Shown one piece after another: positions 37,672 through 46,312 of a stretch of 64,000 nt of DNA. Positions within the stretch are counted from its first letter, which is position 1. Each line of letters begins with the position of its first letter. The stretch is from positions 558,001 to 622,000 of the forward strand of contig CAWBTE010000006.1 in assembly GCA_963791615.1 (NCBI GenBank), written 5' to 3'. The position numbers and the translations under genes are program-made. Origin of the DNA: CAILZL01 sp963791615 (GTDB taxonomy: Bacteria; Pseudomonadota; Gammaproteobacteria; Steroidobacterales; Steroidobacteraceae). The notes under the pieces are model-generated. The model was not told the DNA's origin, did no database searches, and saw only the letters and a program-made list of their open reading frames with translations.

Positions 37672-37742
37672 GTGACTGGTTTGGCGGGATCAGTTGCTCA
37701 GGGCTAATAAATGTGCAAACAAATCGCGAAGGAATGAACCCC

Positions 37743-38912
37743 ATGTCCGGTCACCAGAATACTTTTGCCTATATTGGCAACTGGGACGTACGCAAATCAG
37801 CGCCCCAAAACGGCTTTGGCATCTGCAGATATGACACGGAAACCGGCGAGCTGCAGTTACTCAACTCCGTATTCCCGGACATCTCGGTCGGCGCAGCCTG
37901 CCTGGACTCCAGACGCAATGTCCTGTACTGCACCGATGAATGCACAACATTGCCGGGCTATTTTCTGGGTGGCGGCGGACAGGTCTACGCTTTTGCGATT
38001 GATCCCGAAACCGGCGACCTGACCGAACTGAACCATCAACCGAGTTATGGAACGCTGCCGAGTTACGTTGCGGTTGACGCCACTGGCAAGTATTTGATTA
38101 CCACCCACCACACCGATCGGGTGCCCATCACCAAGGTGGCTCAGGATACGTCCGGGAAGTACCGGATTGAACTTGAATATGATGACGCTACGGTCGTCCT
38201 GTTTCCGCTGCACGACGACGGCTCTATCGGCGACCCTTGCGATATCTACAAGCATTCCGGCAATGGCGGCCCTCTGGCTCGACAGACACATCCGCAACTT
38301 CACTCGGTCGTCATGTCGCCCACAGGCAAGCTGTTTGCGGTGTGCGATAAAGGCAACGATGAGATTCTGTTCTTCCGCATCAACCACAAGATTGCAAAAC
38401 TCGAACTGTGTGGCGGCAAGGGTTTCAAAACGATTCCCGGCAGCTCGCCGCGGTACAGTGTCTTCCACCCCACGCGTCCTTACCTGTTCGTGAACCATGA
38501 AACCAGAGCGGTGGTCAGTGCTTTTCGCTATGACCAAGACGGGAAACTGGAACCCATCTGCGCAGTGAATCCCTTGCCCGAGGGTTGTGAGGATGATCCA
38601 GACATGAAGCAGTCCGACATCAGGATTCATCCGTCCGGGAAATATCTCTACAACCTGATTCGCGGCATCAATGCCGTTTCGGTGTTCGCAATCAACGAAG
38701 AAACAGGTGATCTTGACAAGGTACAGACTGTTACGCTTGACGGAACGGGCCCAAGAGGATGCGCAATTTCCCCGGACGGGCGGTTTATGCTGATTGCAGC
38801 ACTGACCAGCAACGAAGTTCTGGTGTGGGCGATTGGCGAAGATGGCAAACTTTCTCCATCTTCCTGCAGGAAAATCAGCCAGCCGAATCCCGGCACTGTG
38901 ACGTTCTGTTAG
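37743..38912 (+). CDS. Lactonase-family seven-bladed beta-propeller (6-phosphogluconolactonase YbhE-type)
   Basis: 389 residues without signal peptide. Blade repeats: FAIDPETGDLTEL, VVMSPTGKLFAVCDKG, YSVFHPTRPYLFV, IRIHPSGKYLYNL, CAISPDGRFMLIAA. The family includes cytoplasmic 6-phosphogluconolactonases and many proteins of unknown lactonase activity. I chose ATG 37743 because AAGGA sits 9 nt upstream; the ATG at 37734 abuts it. Lies 71 nt after selB and 44 nt before the LysR gene; a lactone intermediate in the pathway is possible but unproven. Confidence 0.82.
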   Translation: MSGHQNTFAYIGNWDVRKSAPQNGFGICRYDTETGELQLLNSVFPDISVGAACLDSRRNVLYCTDECTTLPGYFLGGGGQVYAFAIDPETGDLTELNHQPSYGTLPSYVAVDATGKYLITTHHTDRVPITKVAQDTSGKYRIELEYDDATVVLFPLHDDGSIGDPCDIYKHSGNGGPLARQTHPQLHSVVMSPTGKLFAVCDKGNDEILFFRINHKIAKLELCGGKGFKTIPGSSPRYSVFHPTRPYLFVNHETRAVVSAFRYDQDGKLEPICAVNPLPEGCEDDPDMKQSDIRIHPSGKYLYNLIRGINAVSVFAINEETGDLDKVQTVTLDGTGPRGCAISPDGRFMLIAALTSNEVLVWAIGEDGKLSPSSCRKISQPNPGTVTFC

Positions 38913-38956
38913 CGCGCAAGCGACAGGAAAATGAAAGCGAACACAGGATTCTCGCG

Positions 38957-40201
38957 ATGACCCAGGCATATTCTTCACCGCCAGAGGCAGAGCAGCAGCT
39001 TCAGAATCTGCGAATCTTCATTTCTGTCGCCGATGCGGAAAGCATCACACGAGCAGCTGAACAGTTGTTCAAGGCGCCTTCGGCAGTTACGCGATCAATA
39101 ATCGAACTGGAGCGAGCCATTGGAGTTCCGCTCTTTGAACGCAAGCCCCGTGGAATGCTCCTGAATTCGTATGGCGAAGCAGTGTTGGCACGAGCGCGCC
39201 GAATCCACAACGAGATCCAGTCAGCAACTGACGAATTCTTGCGCTCAAAAGCAAAAGCCCCCGCATCTTCCACGAGTGTAATCAGCAATCTGCTGTTTCA
39301 TTACCGCAAACTTCAGCTGCTGATTCATCTGGCAACCTTGCGCAATATTTCGGCTGCTGCTGCCCAGATGAACATGACACAGGCTGGCGCCAGCATGGCA
39401 CTCTCCCGACTCGAAGCTGTGCTTGGGCAATCTCTGTTCCAGCGAAGGATGCAGGGCATGGTCGCTACCGAGGCAGCTGACCGACTGGTGATGCACGCAA
39501 GGCGTGTCTTTGCCGAGTTGCGCCACATGAGCTCTGACATCTCTGCGATATCCGGAACTTTGACAGGTTCCGTTGTAATCGGAGCGACTCCGCTAGGTCG
39601 AACCCATGTCTTCCCCACAGCGATAGCGACAGCAATATCACGCCACCCCGGGCTTCGAGTGAACATCGTGGAAAGCGAGTATGAGCCACTAATCGGGAGT
39701 CTTCGCAGTGGCGATATCGACATCGTATTTGGCGTACTACGCCCAAGCCATCTAAACCAGGGATTGATTACCGAACCACTATTCACTGATCGATTAGGCG
39801 TTGTGGTGAGAGCGGGCCACCCTCTAGCCCAGCGCACGAACCTGAAGATGTCAGAGCTCCTGACCGGGAGATGGATACTGCCAAGTCTCGGCAGACGACC
39901 ACTGGTCGACGCTTGCTTTGAGAAGCTAGGGCTCAAGCCTCCAACTCCCTCCATCGAAACTGGCGACGCCGCCATAATCAGGCAACTTCTGGACGCCAGC
40001 GACATGATCGCAGTGACCTCTCCACATCAACTGATGTTCGAGATCCGTTCTGGATCACTTACCGAATTGCCTGTGACACTTGGGGGAACAACACGCGAGG
40101 TCGGACTCATAGTGCGTGACGGGGCGATGTTGTCGCCGGCCGCTCTTGCAGTGCTCGACGCAGTCCGGTCTCAGGTGCATACACAACGTGAATCCCGATA
40201 A
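38957..40201 (+). CDS. LysR-type regulator with two N-terminal helix-turn-helix domains
   Basis: 414 residues. Two LysR-type winged HTH domains in tandem: residues 16-75 (LRIFISVADAESITRAAEQL ... LERAIGVPLFERKPRG) and 115-175 (LLIHLATLRNISAAAAQMNM ... LEAVLGQSLFQRRMQG), then a co-inducer-binding domain (about 195-400) with GSVVIGATPLGR and DIDIVFGVLRP. Typical LysR proteins have one HTH and about 300 residues. It is the only transcription factor I recognise in 26-63 kb, so it is the candidate for the shared operator. Confidence 0.9.
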   Translation: MTQAYSSPPEAEQQLQNLRIFISVADAESITRAAEQLFKAPSAVTRSIIELERAIGVPLFERKPRGMLLNSYGEAVLARARRIHNEIQSATDEFLRSKAKAPASSTSVISNLLFHYRKLQLLIHLATLRNISAAAAQMNMTQAGASMALSRLEAVLGQSLFQRRMQGMVATEAADRLVMHARRVFAELRHMSSDISAISGTLTGSVVIGATPLGRTHVFPTAIATAISRHPGLRVNIVESEYEPLIGSLRSGDIDIVFGVLRPSHLNQGLITEPLFTDRLGVVVRAGHPLAQRTNLKMSELLTGRWILPSLGRRPLVDACFEKLGLKPPTPSIETGDAAIIRQLLDASDMIAVTSPHQLMFEIRSGSLTELPVTLGGTTREVGLIVRDGAMLSPAALAVLDAVRSQVHTQRESR

Positions 40202-40555
40202 ATAAATCAACTCAGCGATCCTCTCGTCGGCAAGTCTCGACTGGCTCCTGTCAGCTTCCTATCCAGAAACGGATTTGCCCAACCTTGGGCGACATCGAAA
40301 TCCGTCATTGCGTCGATTTGGCTGTCTAGCTACACTCGTCGCGCCTTGTTCCTCTCGTCGTGTCCGGTCCGGACCCGCCTCCACCTGGAGGTGATCGCGA
40401 GATCAAAGGAACCTGCAGCACGATTCCGGCGGAATCAAATACGCGCCCTGAATGTCATGCCCCGTGTGGACTGATTACGGGCCCGTGCCAACGTCTCACC
40501 TTGAATTTTATTTTCACCCGATGAGCGGCGAGGCTTGTCGTTGAAGGAAGCACTC
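40202..40555. other. Intergenic region, 354 nt, no gene identified
   Basis: Between the LysR gene and the acyl-CoA dehydrogenase-like gene. I see no operator copy, tRNA or clear terminator. A minus-strand stretch reads MTDFDVAQGWANPFLDRKL in a short frame (40314-40213), which I do not recognise. Confidence 0.5.
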
Positions 40556-41671
40556 ATGAATCACATTGCCTTGCTTGACGAGATCATCACCAGCACGCTG
40601 GCGCCCCTGGCACAGAAAACCGATGCCGAAGGTCGCTTCCCACGCGAAGTGATCACCGCACTGGGTCAATCGGGTTTGTCAGGTCTGGTTTCGGCAACCA
40701 TTGTAGGTGGACAAGGCAAAGGGCTGCGTGAGGCCAGTGAAGTGGTATCGCGCATCGCGCAAACCTGCCCTTCTACCGCCATGGTGGTGTGCATGCACTA
40801 CTGCGCCACTTCTGTACTCGAACAATTTGGCCCGGATGAAGTTCGCAAAGCCGTGGCGCAGGGCAAACACCTGTCGACGCTGGCGTTTTCTGAAGCTGAA
40901 TCCCGCAGTCACTTCTGGGCTCCGGTTAGTACCGCACGCGCGGATGGTACACAGGTGATTCTGGATGCCCGCAAGAGCTGGATAACTTCAGCTTTTGAAG
41001 CCGACAGCTATGTCTGGTCCAGCAAACCCCTGGTTGCAGAAGGCGCCAGCACGTTGTGGCTGGTGAATACAAAACTCGCCGGACTGAGTCAACCGGGCAA
41101 GTTCGATGGACTGGGGTTACGCGGCAACGCCTCCACACCCATCACAGCGCAAGGCGTACGCATCGACGCCAGCGATCGCTTGGGCGAAGACGGCAAGGGC
41201 TTCGACGTCATGATGGGTGTCGTGCTGCCGTGGTTCTCAGTGCTCAGCGCCTCATGTTCAGTTGGTCTGATGGAAGGTGCTCTGTCGCGCGCGATTGGCC
41301 ACGTAGGTCAAACTAAACATATGCATCTCGGTTCGTCGCTGGCCGACCTGCCCACCATCCGCGCCTACCTCGCCCGTGCACGTATCAAGACCGACATGAC
41401 GCAGGCACTGCTCGACGACACGTTGACGGCGATCACGACAAACCGTGCTGATACGATGTTGCGCGTACTCGAAGTTAAAGCCGCCGCAGCCGAAACTGCA
41501 CTGGAAGTCACCGACATCGCGATGCGCGCATGCGGCGGCGCTGCGTTCCGCAAGGAGGCCGGCATTGAGCGCCTGTTCCGCGATGCCCGGGCAGCCAGCG
41601 TGATGGCGCCGACCTCTGATGTGCTCTACGACTTCATCGGTAAAGCCGTCACTGGCCTGCCGCTGTTTTGA
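40556..41671 (+). CDS. Acyl-CoA dehydrogenase-like flavoprotein
   Basis: 371 residues from ATG 40556 (GAAGGAAG upstream; a TTG 7 codons earlier is in frame). Acyl-CoA dehydrogenase fold: FPREVITALGQSGLSGLV, TCPSTAMVVCMHYCA, LAFSEAESRSHFW (FAD/substrate loop), DARKSWITSAFEAD, and the C-terminal RACGGAAFRKEAGIERLFRDARA. It lacks an obvious catalytic Glu I can place, so it may be a dehydrogenase or a flavin monooxygenase of the DszC type. First of three genes read together with the PhnD-like and ferritin-like genes. Confidence 0.8.
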   Translation: MNHIALLDEIITSTLAPLAQKTDAEGRFPREVITALGQSGLSGLVSATIVGGQGKGLREASEVVSRIAQTCPSTAMVVCMHYCATSVLEQFGPDEVRKAVAQGKHLSTLAFSEAESRSHFWAPVSTARADGTQVILDARKSWITSAFEADSYVWSSKPLVAEGASTLWLVNTKLAGLSQPGKFDGLGLRGNASTPITAQGVRIDASDRLGEDGKGFDVMMGVVLPWFSVLSASCSVGLMEGALSRAIGHVGQTKHMHLGSSLADLPTIRAYLARARIKTDMTQALLDDTLTAITTNRADTMLRVLEVKAAAAETALEVTDIAMRACGGAAFRKEAGIERLFRDARAASVMAPTSDVLYDFIGKAVTGLPLF

Positions 41672-41681
41672 AGGCCTCGAC

Positions 41682-42557
41682 ATGAATCAACCGACACTCG
41701 TGATGGGCGCTGTGGCCTATGCGCCCAAAGTGGTCACCATCTGGGAAGGCTTCAAGGCCTGGTTTGCCCAGCAGGGTCTGGCCTTCGACTACGTGCTGTA
41801 TTCCAACTACGAAACCCAGGTTGAGGCACAGTTCAACGGCACGATCCACATTGCCTGGAATTCACCGCTGGCCTGGGTGCGTGCCGAACGCATGGCGCAC
41901 AGTCGCGGCCAGTCCGTGCAGGCCATTGCCATGCGCGATACCGATTGCGATCTGCGCTCGGTGATCATGGTGCGCGCAGACAGTTCATTTCGCAGCATTG
42001 CCGAACTGCGTGGTCGCACTGTGGGTGTCGGCGCCATCGATTCACCACAAGCAACACTGATTCCTCTGCATCACCTGCGTCTGTCGGGCCTGATCGGCGG
42101 GCGCGATTTCAACGTGCGTCGCTTCGACGTGCTGGGTGGCAAACATGGTGATCACATCGGTGGCGAACGCGATGCCGCGCTGGCATTGCTCTCTGGCGAG
42201 GTGGATGCCTGCTGCATGATCGACGGCAATCATCTGGCCTTTGGCCTCGACGGCACGCTGCCCGCAGGCAGCACCCGTGTCATCGAACGCACTGCACCTT
42301 ATGATCATTGCAATTTTACTACCAGTCCTGGCACCACCAGCCCCGATGCGCCGCAGGCTGCTGTGACGCGCTTCGTGGAGTTGCTGTTATCCATGCGCTG
42401 GGATGATGCGCAGGTCCGCCCGCTGCTGGAACTGGAAGGTCTGCGCCAGTGGTTGCCGGGGCGTATCAGTGGCTATGCGCAGCTGGTAAAAGCAGTGGAC
42501 GAAGATGGCTTCTATGCGACCGACGGACGCATCCTCCATGCCGACTATCGATACTGA
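41682..42557 (+). CDS. PhnD-like substrate-binding-fold protein without signal peptide
   Basis: 291 residues. Type II periplasmic binding fold of the PhnD/phosphate-phosphonate kind: GAVAYAPKVVTIWEGFKAW, HIAWNSPLAWVRAERM, SIAELRGRTVGVGAIDSPQAT, and LLSGEVDACCMIDGNH. No leader is visible: the protein starts MNQPTLVMGAVAY and the upstream frame enters the previous gene. It is therefore probably cytoplasmic and works as an enzyme or sensor with its neighbours rather than in transport. 10 nt after the dehydrogenase gene; overlaps the next gene. Confidence 0.75.
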   Translation: MNQPTLVMGAVAYAPKVVTIWEGFKAWFAQQGLAFDYVLYSNYETQVEAQFNGTIHIAWNSPLAWVRAERMAHSRGQSVQAIAMRDTDCDLRSVIMVRADSSFRSIAELRGRTVGVGAIDSPQATLIPLHHLRLSGLIGGRDFNVRRFDVLGGKHGDHIGGERDAALALLSGEVDACCMIDGNHLAFGLDGTLPAGSTRVIERTAPYDHCNFTTSPGTTSPDAPQAAVTRFVELLLSMRWDDAQVRPLLELEGLRQWLPGRISGYAQLVKAVDEDGFYATDGRILHADYRY

Positions 42558-43755
42558 AATTCTCGACATAGAAGGCCTCGGGCTGGACGAAGGCGCGTTG
42601 CTGCTGGTTCGCCGCGCACTGGCCGAATTGCCGGTGGACGGCAACCTGCATGTGCGCGGTCGCGCGCCACAATGGCAACTGCATCTTGGGGCATGGTGCA
42701 GGCAACAGGGACATGCCATGCACACGAACACGCTGCCCAGCGGCGATGTCGAGGCCATAGTCACACGCGGCCCCTGGGCCGAAGGCCGCTGGCGTGACGC
42801 AATGACAACCGGTCACTCACAACTGACTGATGGCGAACTGCCTGCGGCGGTTGCAGATCCCGCGTGGGGCTTGGCCGCACGCGGCGCCACAGTGGAAGCG
42901 GGCAGCCCATCCGTTGCTTTCAGTCTGCGCACTCGCGATGAACTGTGGGCGGAAACTGCCGGTGAGTTGTACCGGCAGGCCGCAGCCGCTCAATGGGACC
43001 CGCAGACTGCGATTGACTGGAACATACCCTTTGACCTGCCCCCAGCCATCGAAGCGGCCGTGGTGCAGGTGATGACCTATCTGGTCGAGAACGAAAACGC
43101 TGCATTGGTCGTACCGGCACGACACCTCGGTCAAATACACCCGCACTATCGCGAAGTTCAGCAACTGCTGGCGCTGCAATGTGCGGACGAGGCGCGGCAT
43201 ATCGAAGTGTTCACGCGACGCATCGGGCTGCGCGGACAGTCACCGATGTTGTCCACCGCCGGCGGTCAGGCTTCGTTGATCTCCTTGCTGCAGGCGCCCG
43301 ATTTTTCATCGGCGACTTTCCTGTTGTCGGTGCTGGGCGAAGGCAGCTTCGTCAACTTGCTGACTTTTCTGCAGGAACACGCGCCCGACCCGGTCACGCG
43401 TCAGATCTGCCGACTCGCGGCCATCGATGAAGCGCGCCACGTTGCTTTCGGCATGGCCCATCTGGAATATCGCCTTGCCGTGCAACCCGACTATCTGACA
43501 CGCCTGCAGAATGCCATCGAACAACGGCATGAAGAACTGGCACCCACGGCGGGCCTGAACGAAGAAGTTTTCGACGCGCTGGTGTTACTGGCTGCAGGTG
43601 CATTGACACCCACCGCTGTCGCGCATGGTCATGCCGCCGTGCAGCAACTCAAACTCAAGATGGCTGCAGGCCGCAAGGCCCGGTTGCTGCGACTGGGGTT
43701 TGAAGCCAGTCAGGCGCAGCGTCTGTCCGACATGCACACGCGTAACTTCATGTGA
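42538..43755 (+). CDS. Ferritin-like diiron-domain protein with N-terminal TusA-like domain
   Basis: 405 residues from ATG 42538 (20-nt overlap with the previous gene; an earlier ATG at 42505 is possible). Residues 1-70 look TusA/SirA-like (ILDIEGLGLDEGALLLVRRAL) but without the Cys of true TusA. The rest is helical with ferritin-like metal motifs: LVENENAALVVPARH, ADEARHIEVFTRR, and AAIDEARHVAFGMAHLEYR (two ExxH). A diiron oxygenase or oxidase acting with the flavoprotein is plausible; the substrate is unknown. Convergent with a Rieske gene. Confidence 0.7.
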   Translation: MPTIDTEILDIEGLGLDEGALLLVRRALAELPVDGNLHVRGRAPQWQLHLGAWCRQQGHAMHTNTLPSGDVEAIVTRGPWAEGRWRDAMTTGHSQLTDGELPAAVADPAWGLAARGATVEAGSPSVAFSLRTRDELWAETAGELYRQAAAAQWDPQTAIDWNIPFDLPPAIEAAVVQVMTYLVENENAALVVPARHLGQIHPHYREVQQLLALQCADEARHIEVFTRRIGLRGQSPMLSTAGGQASLISLLQAPDFSSATFLLSVLGEGSFVNLLTFLQEHAPDPVTRQICRLAAIDEARHVAFGMAHLEYRLAVQPDYLTRLQNAIEQRHEELAPTAGLNEEVFDALVLLAAGALTPTAVAHGHAAVQQLKLKMAAGRKARLLRLGFEASQAQRLSDMHTRNFM

Positions 43756-43820
43756 AAGCAAGCCACTTCGCCAGCCACCGTTATTGACTGGCCACCACGG
43801 CTTGGCTTGTACCCACCGAC

Positions 43821-44207
43821 TCATCCAGCCCAATACGACTCGAAGACATCCGGCAGCGGGCCGCTCAGCACGATTTGGCCATCCACGATTTCGATCTCAA
43901 GGGGACGCAGACTCTTGCCAACACAGGGACCGGCAACACAAGCTCCCGTGTTCGCTTCGAACAAAGCGCCATGTGAAGTGCAGATCAGCAGCGAACTTTC
44001 CGGTGCAAAAAAACTATTCGACTTCCAATTGAGCAGGTGCCCTGCATGGGGACAGCGATTCAGATACGCATGCACCTCACCTTGATAATGCACGACGAAA
44101 CCACGCACAGGCCATTCACCTTCACCGACGGAGAATTCATACGTGCCGGGATCGGGCAAGTCGCCCAGAGCGCAGATATAATGTCCTGAAGGAAGTGCGG
44201 TACTCAT
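43821..44207 (-). CDS. Rieske [2Fe-2S] ferredoxin-like protein
   Basis: 128 residues. Rieske motifs CPHAGHLLNW and CTSHGALFE give the two Cys and two His ligands. No membrane segment. It is a small soluble electron carrier or a nitrite-reductase-small-subunit-like protein. It may supply electrons to the adjacent ferritin-like protein or flavoprotein. Operator copy D lies 19-64 nt upstream of its start. Confidence 0.9.
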   Translation of the reverse strand: MSTALPSGHYICALGDLPDPGTYEFSVGEGEWPVRGFVVHYQGEVHAYLNRCPHAGHLLNWKSNSFFAPESSLLICTSHGALFEANTGACVAGPCVGKSLRPLEIEIVDGQIVLSGPLPDVFESYWAG

Positions 44208-44225
44208 GAATATGTGGATAGTACC

Positions 44226-44271
44226 CCGGCATCACATCATTCGATGCCAGATTCACCAACTGGCATCATTC
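44226..44271 (-). promoter_or_regulatory. Shared three-half-site operator, copy D (best-conserved)
   Basis: Minus strand: GATGCCA, GTTGGTGAATC (11 nt), TGGCATC, GAATGATGT (9 nt), GATGCC. All three half-sites are perfect. It is in the 144-nt gap between the divergent Rieske and isochorismatase-like genes. Confidence 0.75.
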
Positions 44272-44351
44272 AATCCATCCGCGCCAACTACAGTGACAGA
44301 AAATACCTGAGTCCTTGTGTTTGATTCGCGGCTTGTGAATTCCGGAGAACC

Positions 44352-45026
44352 ATGATGACCCGATCCAATAATATGCGCCGCCTGATTCTGTCTACGGCAT
44401 GCGCAGTGGCGACGCTTCTGCTCCCCTGCATTCAGGCCGCGAATGCCCAGACCATCATCGATTCATGGAAGTCGGTCGTCGTACCCCCGCCCCCTGAATT
44501 GCAACCCGTGACCGTTGACAGCGCGCACACGGCCCTGCTCATTCTCGACATGTATGCCAGCACCTGCAGCGAGGCGGTGCGGATATCGTGCTTCCGCTCC
44601 ATCCCGTTTGTTCAGCGCCTGCTTGCGGATGCGCGCGCTCACAAAATGCTGGTGGTCTACAGCACAGGCCCAGTGACGCCCTCGACCCCTGCTCCACCCA
44701 AATCACCGGATGCCTTGGCGCCGGTGGCCGGCGAACCAACAGTGCGTACAGGCGCCGACAAGTTCCTGGGCTCAGACCTCGAGCAGATCCTTGCTTCCCG
44801 CGGCATTACAAGTGTCATTGTCGCCGGTACTTCAGCGGAAGGCGCCGTGCTCTATACCGCAAGTGGCGCGGCGTTGCGCAAAATAAAGGCGATTGTTCCC
44901 GTCGATGGCATTGCCTCGGTAACTCCCTTCGCGGAGCTTTACACGGTCTGGCATCTGAAGAATGCGCCGGCCACTATTTCGGCCAATGTGACCCTCACCC
45001 GGACGGATCTGATCACCCTGCGTTAG
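44352..45026 (+). CDS. Exported isochorismatase-fold protein lacking the catalytic Cys
   Basis: 224 residues with a signal peptide (RRLILSTACAVATLLLPCIQAANA). The isochorismatase-like fold has its Asp in ALLILDMYA and Lys in ADKFLGSDL, but the third residue, normally Cys in G-[VT]-x-x-x-x-C, is Ala: IVAGTSAEGAVLYTA. It is probably not a standard cysteine hydrolase. Start is ATG 44352 or 44355; GGAG lies close. Divergent from the Rieske gene across operator copy D, so it may belong to the same regulon. Confidence 0.8.
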   Translation: MMTRSNNMRRLILSTACAVATLLLPCIQAANAQTIIDSWKSVVVPPPPELQPVTVDSAHTALLILDMYASTCSEAVRISCFRSIPFVQRLLADARAHKMLVVYSTGPVTPSTPAPPKSPDALAPVAGEPTVRTGADKFLGSDLEQILASRGITSVIVAGTSAEGAVLYTASGAALRKIKAIVPVDGIASVTPFAELYTVWHLKNAPATISANVTLTRTDLITLR

Positions 45027-45074
45027 GGGTTCGACTTTCGGCGCCTCAATCCTTCTTTCCTCAGGTAACCCTGG

Positions 45075-46025
45075 ATGTCCCCTCGTCATGTCCCCTTGCT
45101 CATCCTTGGTTCCGGTCCAGCCGGCTATACCGCCGCCGTCTATGCGGCGCGCGCCAACCTGAAGCCAGTGATCATCACCGGCCTGGCGCAAGGCGGGCAA
45201 TTGATGACCACCACCGACGTCGACAACTGGCCGGCCGATGCGGACGGTATCCAGGGTCCGGAACTCATGGACCGTTTCCAGAAACATGCCGAACGCTTCA
45301 ATACCGAATTGATCTTCGATCACATCCACACCGCCCAGCTGGGCGCAAAGCCGTTTACGCTGATCGGCGATGCGGGTACTTACACGTGTGATGCCCTGAT
45401 CATCGCCACGGGCGCCTCGGCGCAGTACCTGGGGCTGCCCTCGGAAGAAGCCTTCGCGGGCAAGGGCGTTTCCGCCTGCGCGACGTGTGACGGCTTCTTC
45501 TACCGGAACCAGCCTGTCGCGGTGATCGGCGGCGGCAACACCGCCGTGGAAGAGGCCTTGTACCTGGCCAATATCGCCAGTCATGTCACCGTCGTGCATC
45601 GCCGCGACAAGTTCCGCGGCGAGAAGATTCTGCAGGACAAACTGTTCGAGAAGGAAAAGGCCGGCAAAGTCACCATCAAGTGGAATACAACACTGGAGGA
45701 AGTGCTCGGCGATGCGACCGGCGTTAACCGCATGCGCATCAAAAACGTCCAGACCGGCGTAAGTGAAGACATCGCATTGATGGGCGTCTTCATCGCCATT
45801 GGCCACAAGCCCAACACCGATCTGTTTGTCGATCAGCTGGACATGGAACACGGCTATCTCATCACCCAGGGTGGCCGCAGCGGTAATGCTACGCAAACCA
45901 GCATTCCCGGGGTCTTTGCCGCCGGCGATGTCCAGGATCATATCTACCGGCAGGCCGTCACCAGCGCCGCGACCGGATGTCAGGCCGCGCTCGACGCCGA
46001 ACGGTATCTGGACAATCTGAAGTAA
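45075..46025 (+). CDS. trxB: Thioredoxin reductase
   Basis: 316 residues. Canonical low-molecular-weight enzyme: FAD motif ILGSGPAGYTAAVYAARA, redox site ACATCDGFFYRN, NADPH motif VIGGGNTAVEEAL, and the C-terminal FAAGDVQDHIYRQAVTSAATGCQAA. It reduces thioredoxin with NADPH. Upstream of tRNA-Sec on the same strand. It differs clearly from the two divergent TrxR-like proteins in the selenoprotein cluster (SECADC motif). Confidence 0.96.
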   Translation: MSPRHVPLLILGSGPAGYTAAVYAARANLKPVIITGLAQGGQLMTTTDVDNWPADADGIQGPELMDRFQKHAERFNTELIFDHIHTAQLGAKPFTLIGDAGTYTCDALIIATGASAQYLGLPSEEAFAGKGVSACATCDGFFYRNQPVAVIGGGNTAVEEALYLANIASHVTVVHRRDKFRGEKILQDKLFEKEKAGKVTIKWNTTLEEVLGDATGVNRMRIKNVQTGVSEDIALMGVFIAIGHKPNTDLFVDQLDMEHGYLITQGGRSGNATQTSIPGVFAAGDVQDHIYRQAVTSAATGCQAALDAERYLDNLK

Positions 46026-46127
46026 CTGCGTGAAACCCGCTTCACCGCCGTTTCGTCCTGCAGAGGCCCTGCAACATCGCTGCTCGCCGCGTGAAACCAA
46101 TGGATCAATAGTGCAAAATGGAACCTT

Positions 46128-46221
46128 GGAAGAGAAACATCCCCGGTGGGGTGCCCGGACTTCAAACCCGGGGGAAGGTGCCATGCATCTTCGGTAGGTT
46201 CGACTCCTGCCTCTTCCGCCA
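46128..46221 (+). tRNA. selC: tRNA-Sec (TCA)
   Basis: 94 nt, longer than other tRNAs. Acceptor GGAAGAG / CTCTTCC and encoded CCA. The anticodon loop CTTCAAA gives TCA (46162-46164), flanked by CCCGG / CCGGG. Long variable arm and extended acceptor/T domain as in bacterial SelC. It lies between trxB and the TrxR-like gene that is read toward it. Confidence 0.96.
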
Positions 46222-46312
46222 TCTTTAACGCGCAGCGGTTGATCCTTCCCGGCATTATAAATTTACTGTGCAAAGCCGGGCCCGCTGAACATGCTTGAAA
46301 CCCGATACTCAC

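Noticed and set aside
44832..46184. 450-codon open frame antisense to the isochorismatase-like gene and trxB
   Set aside because: It crosses two well-supported genes and part of tRNA-Sec.
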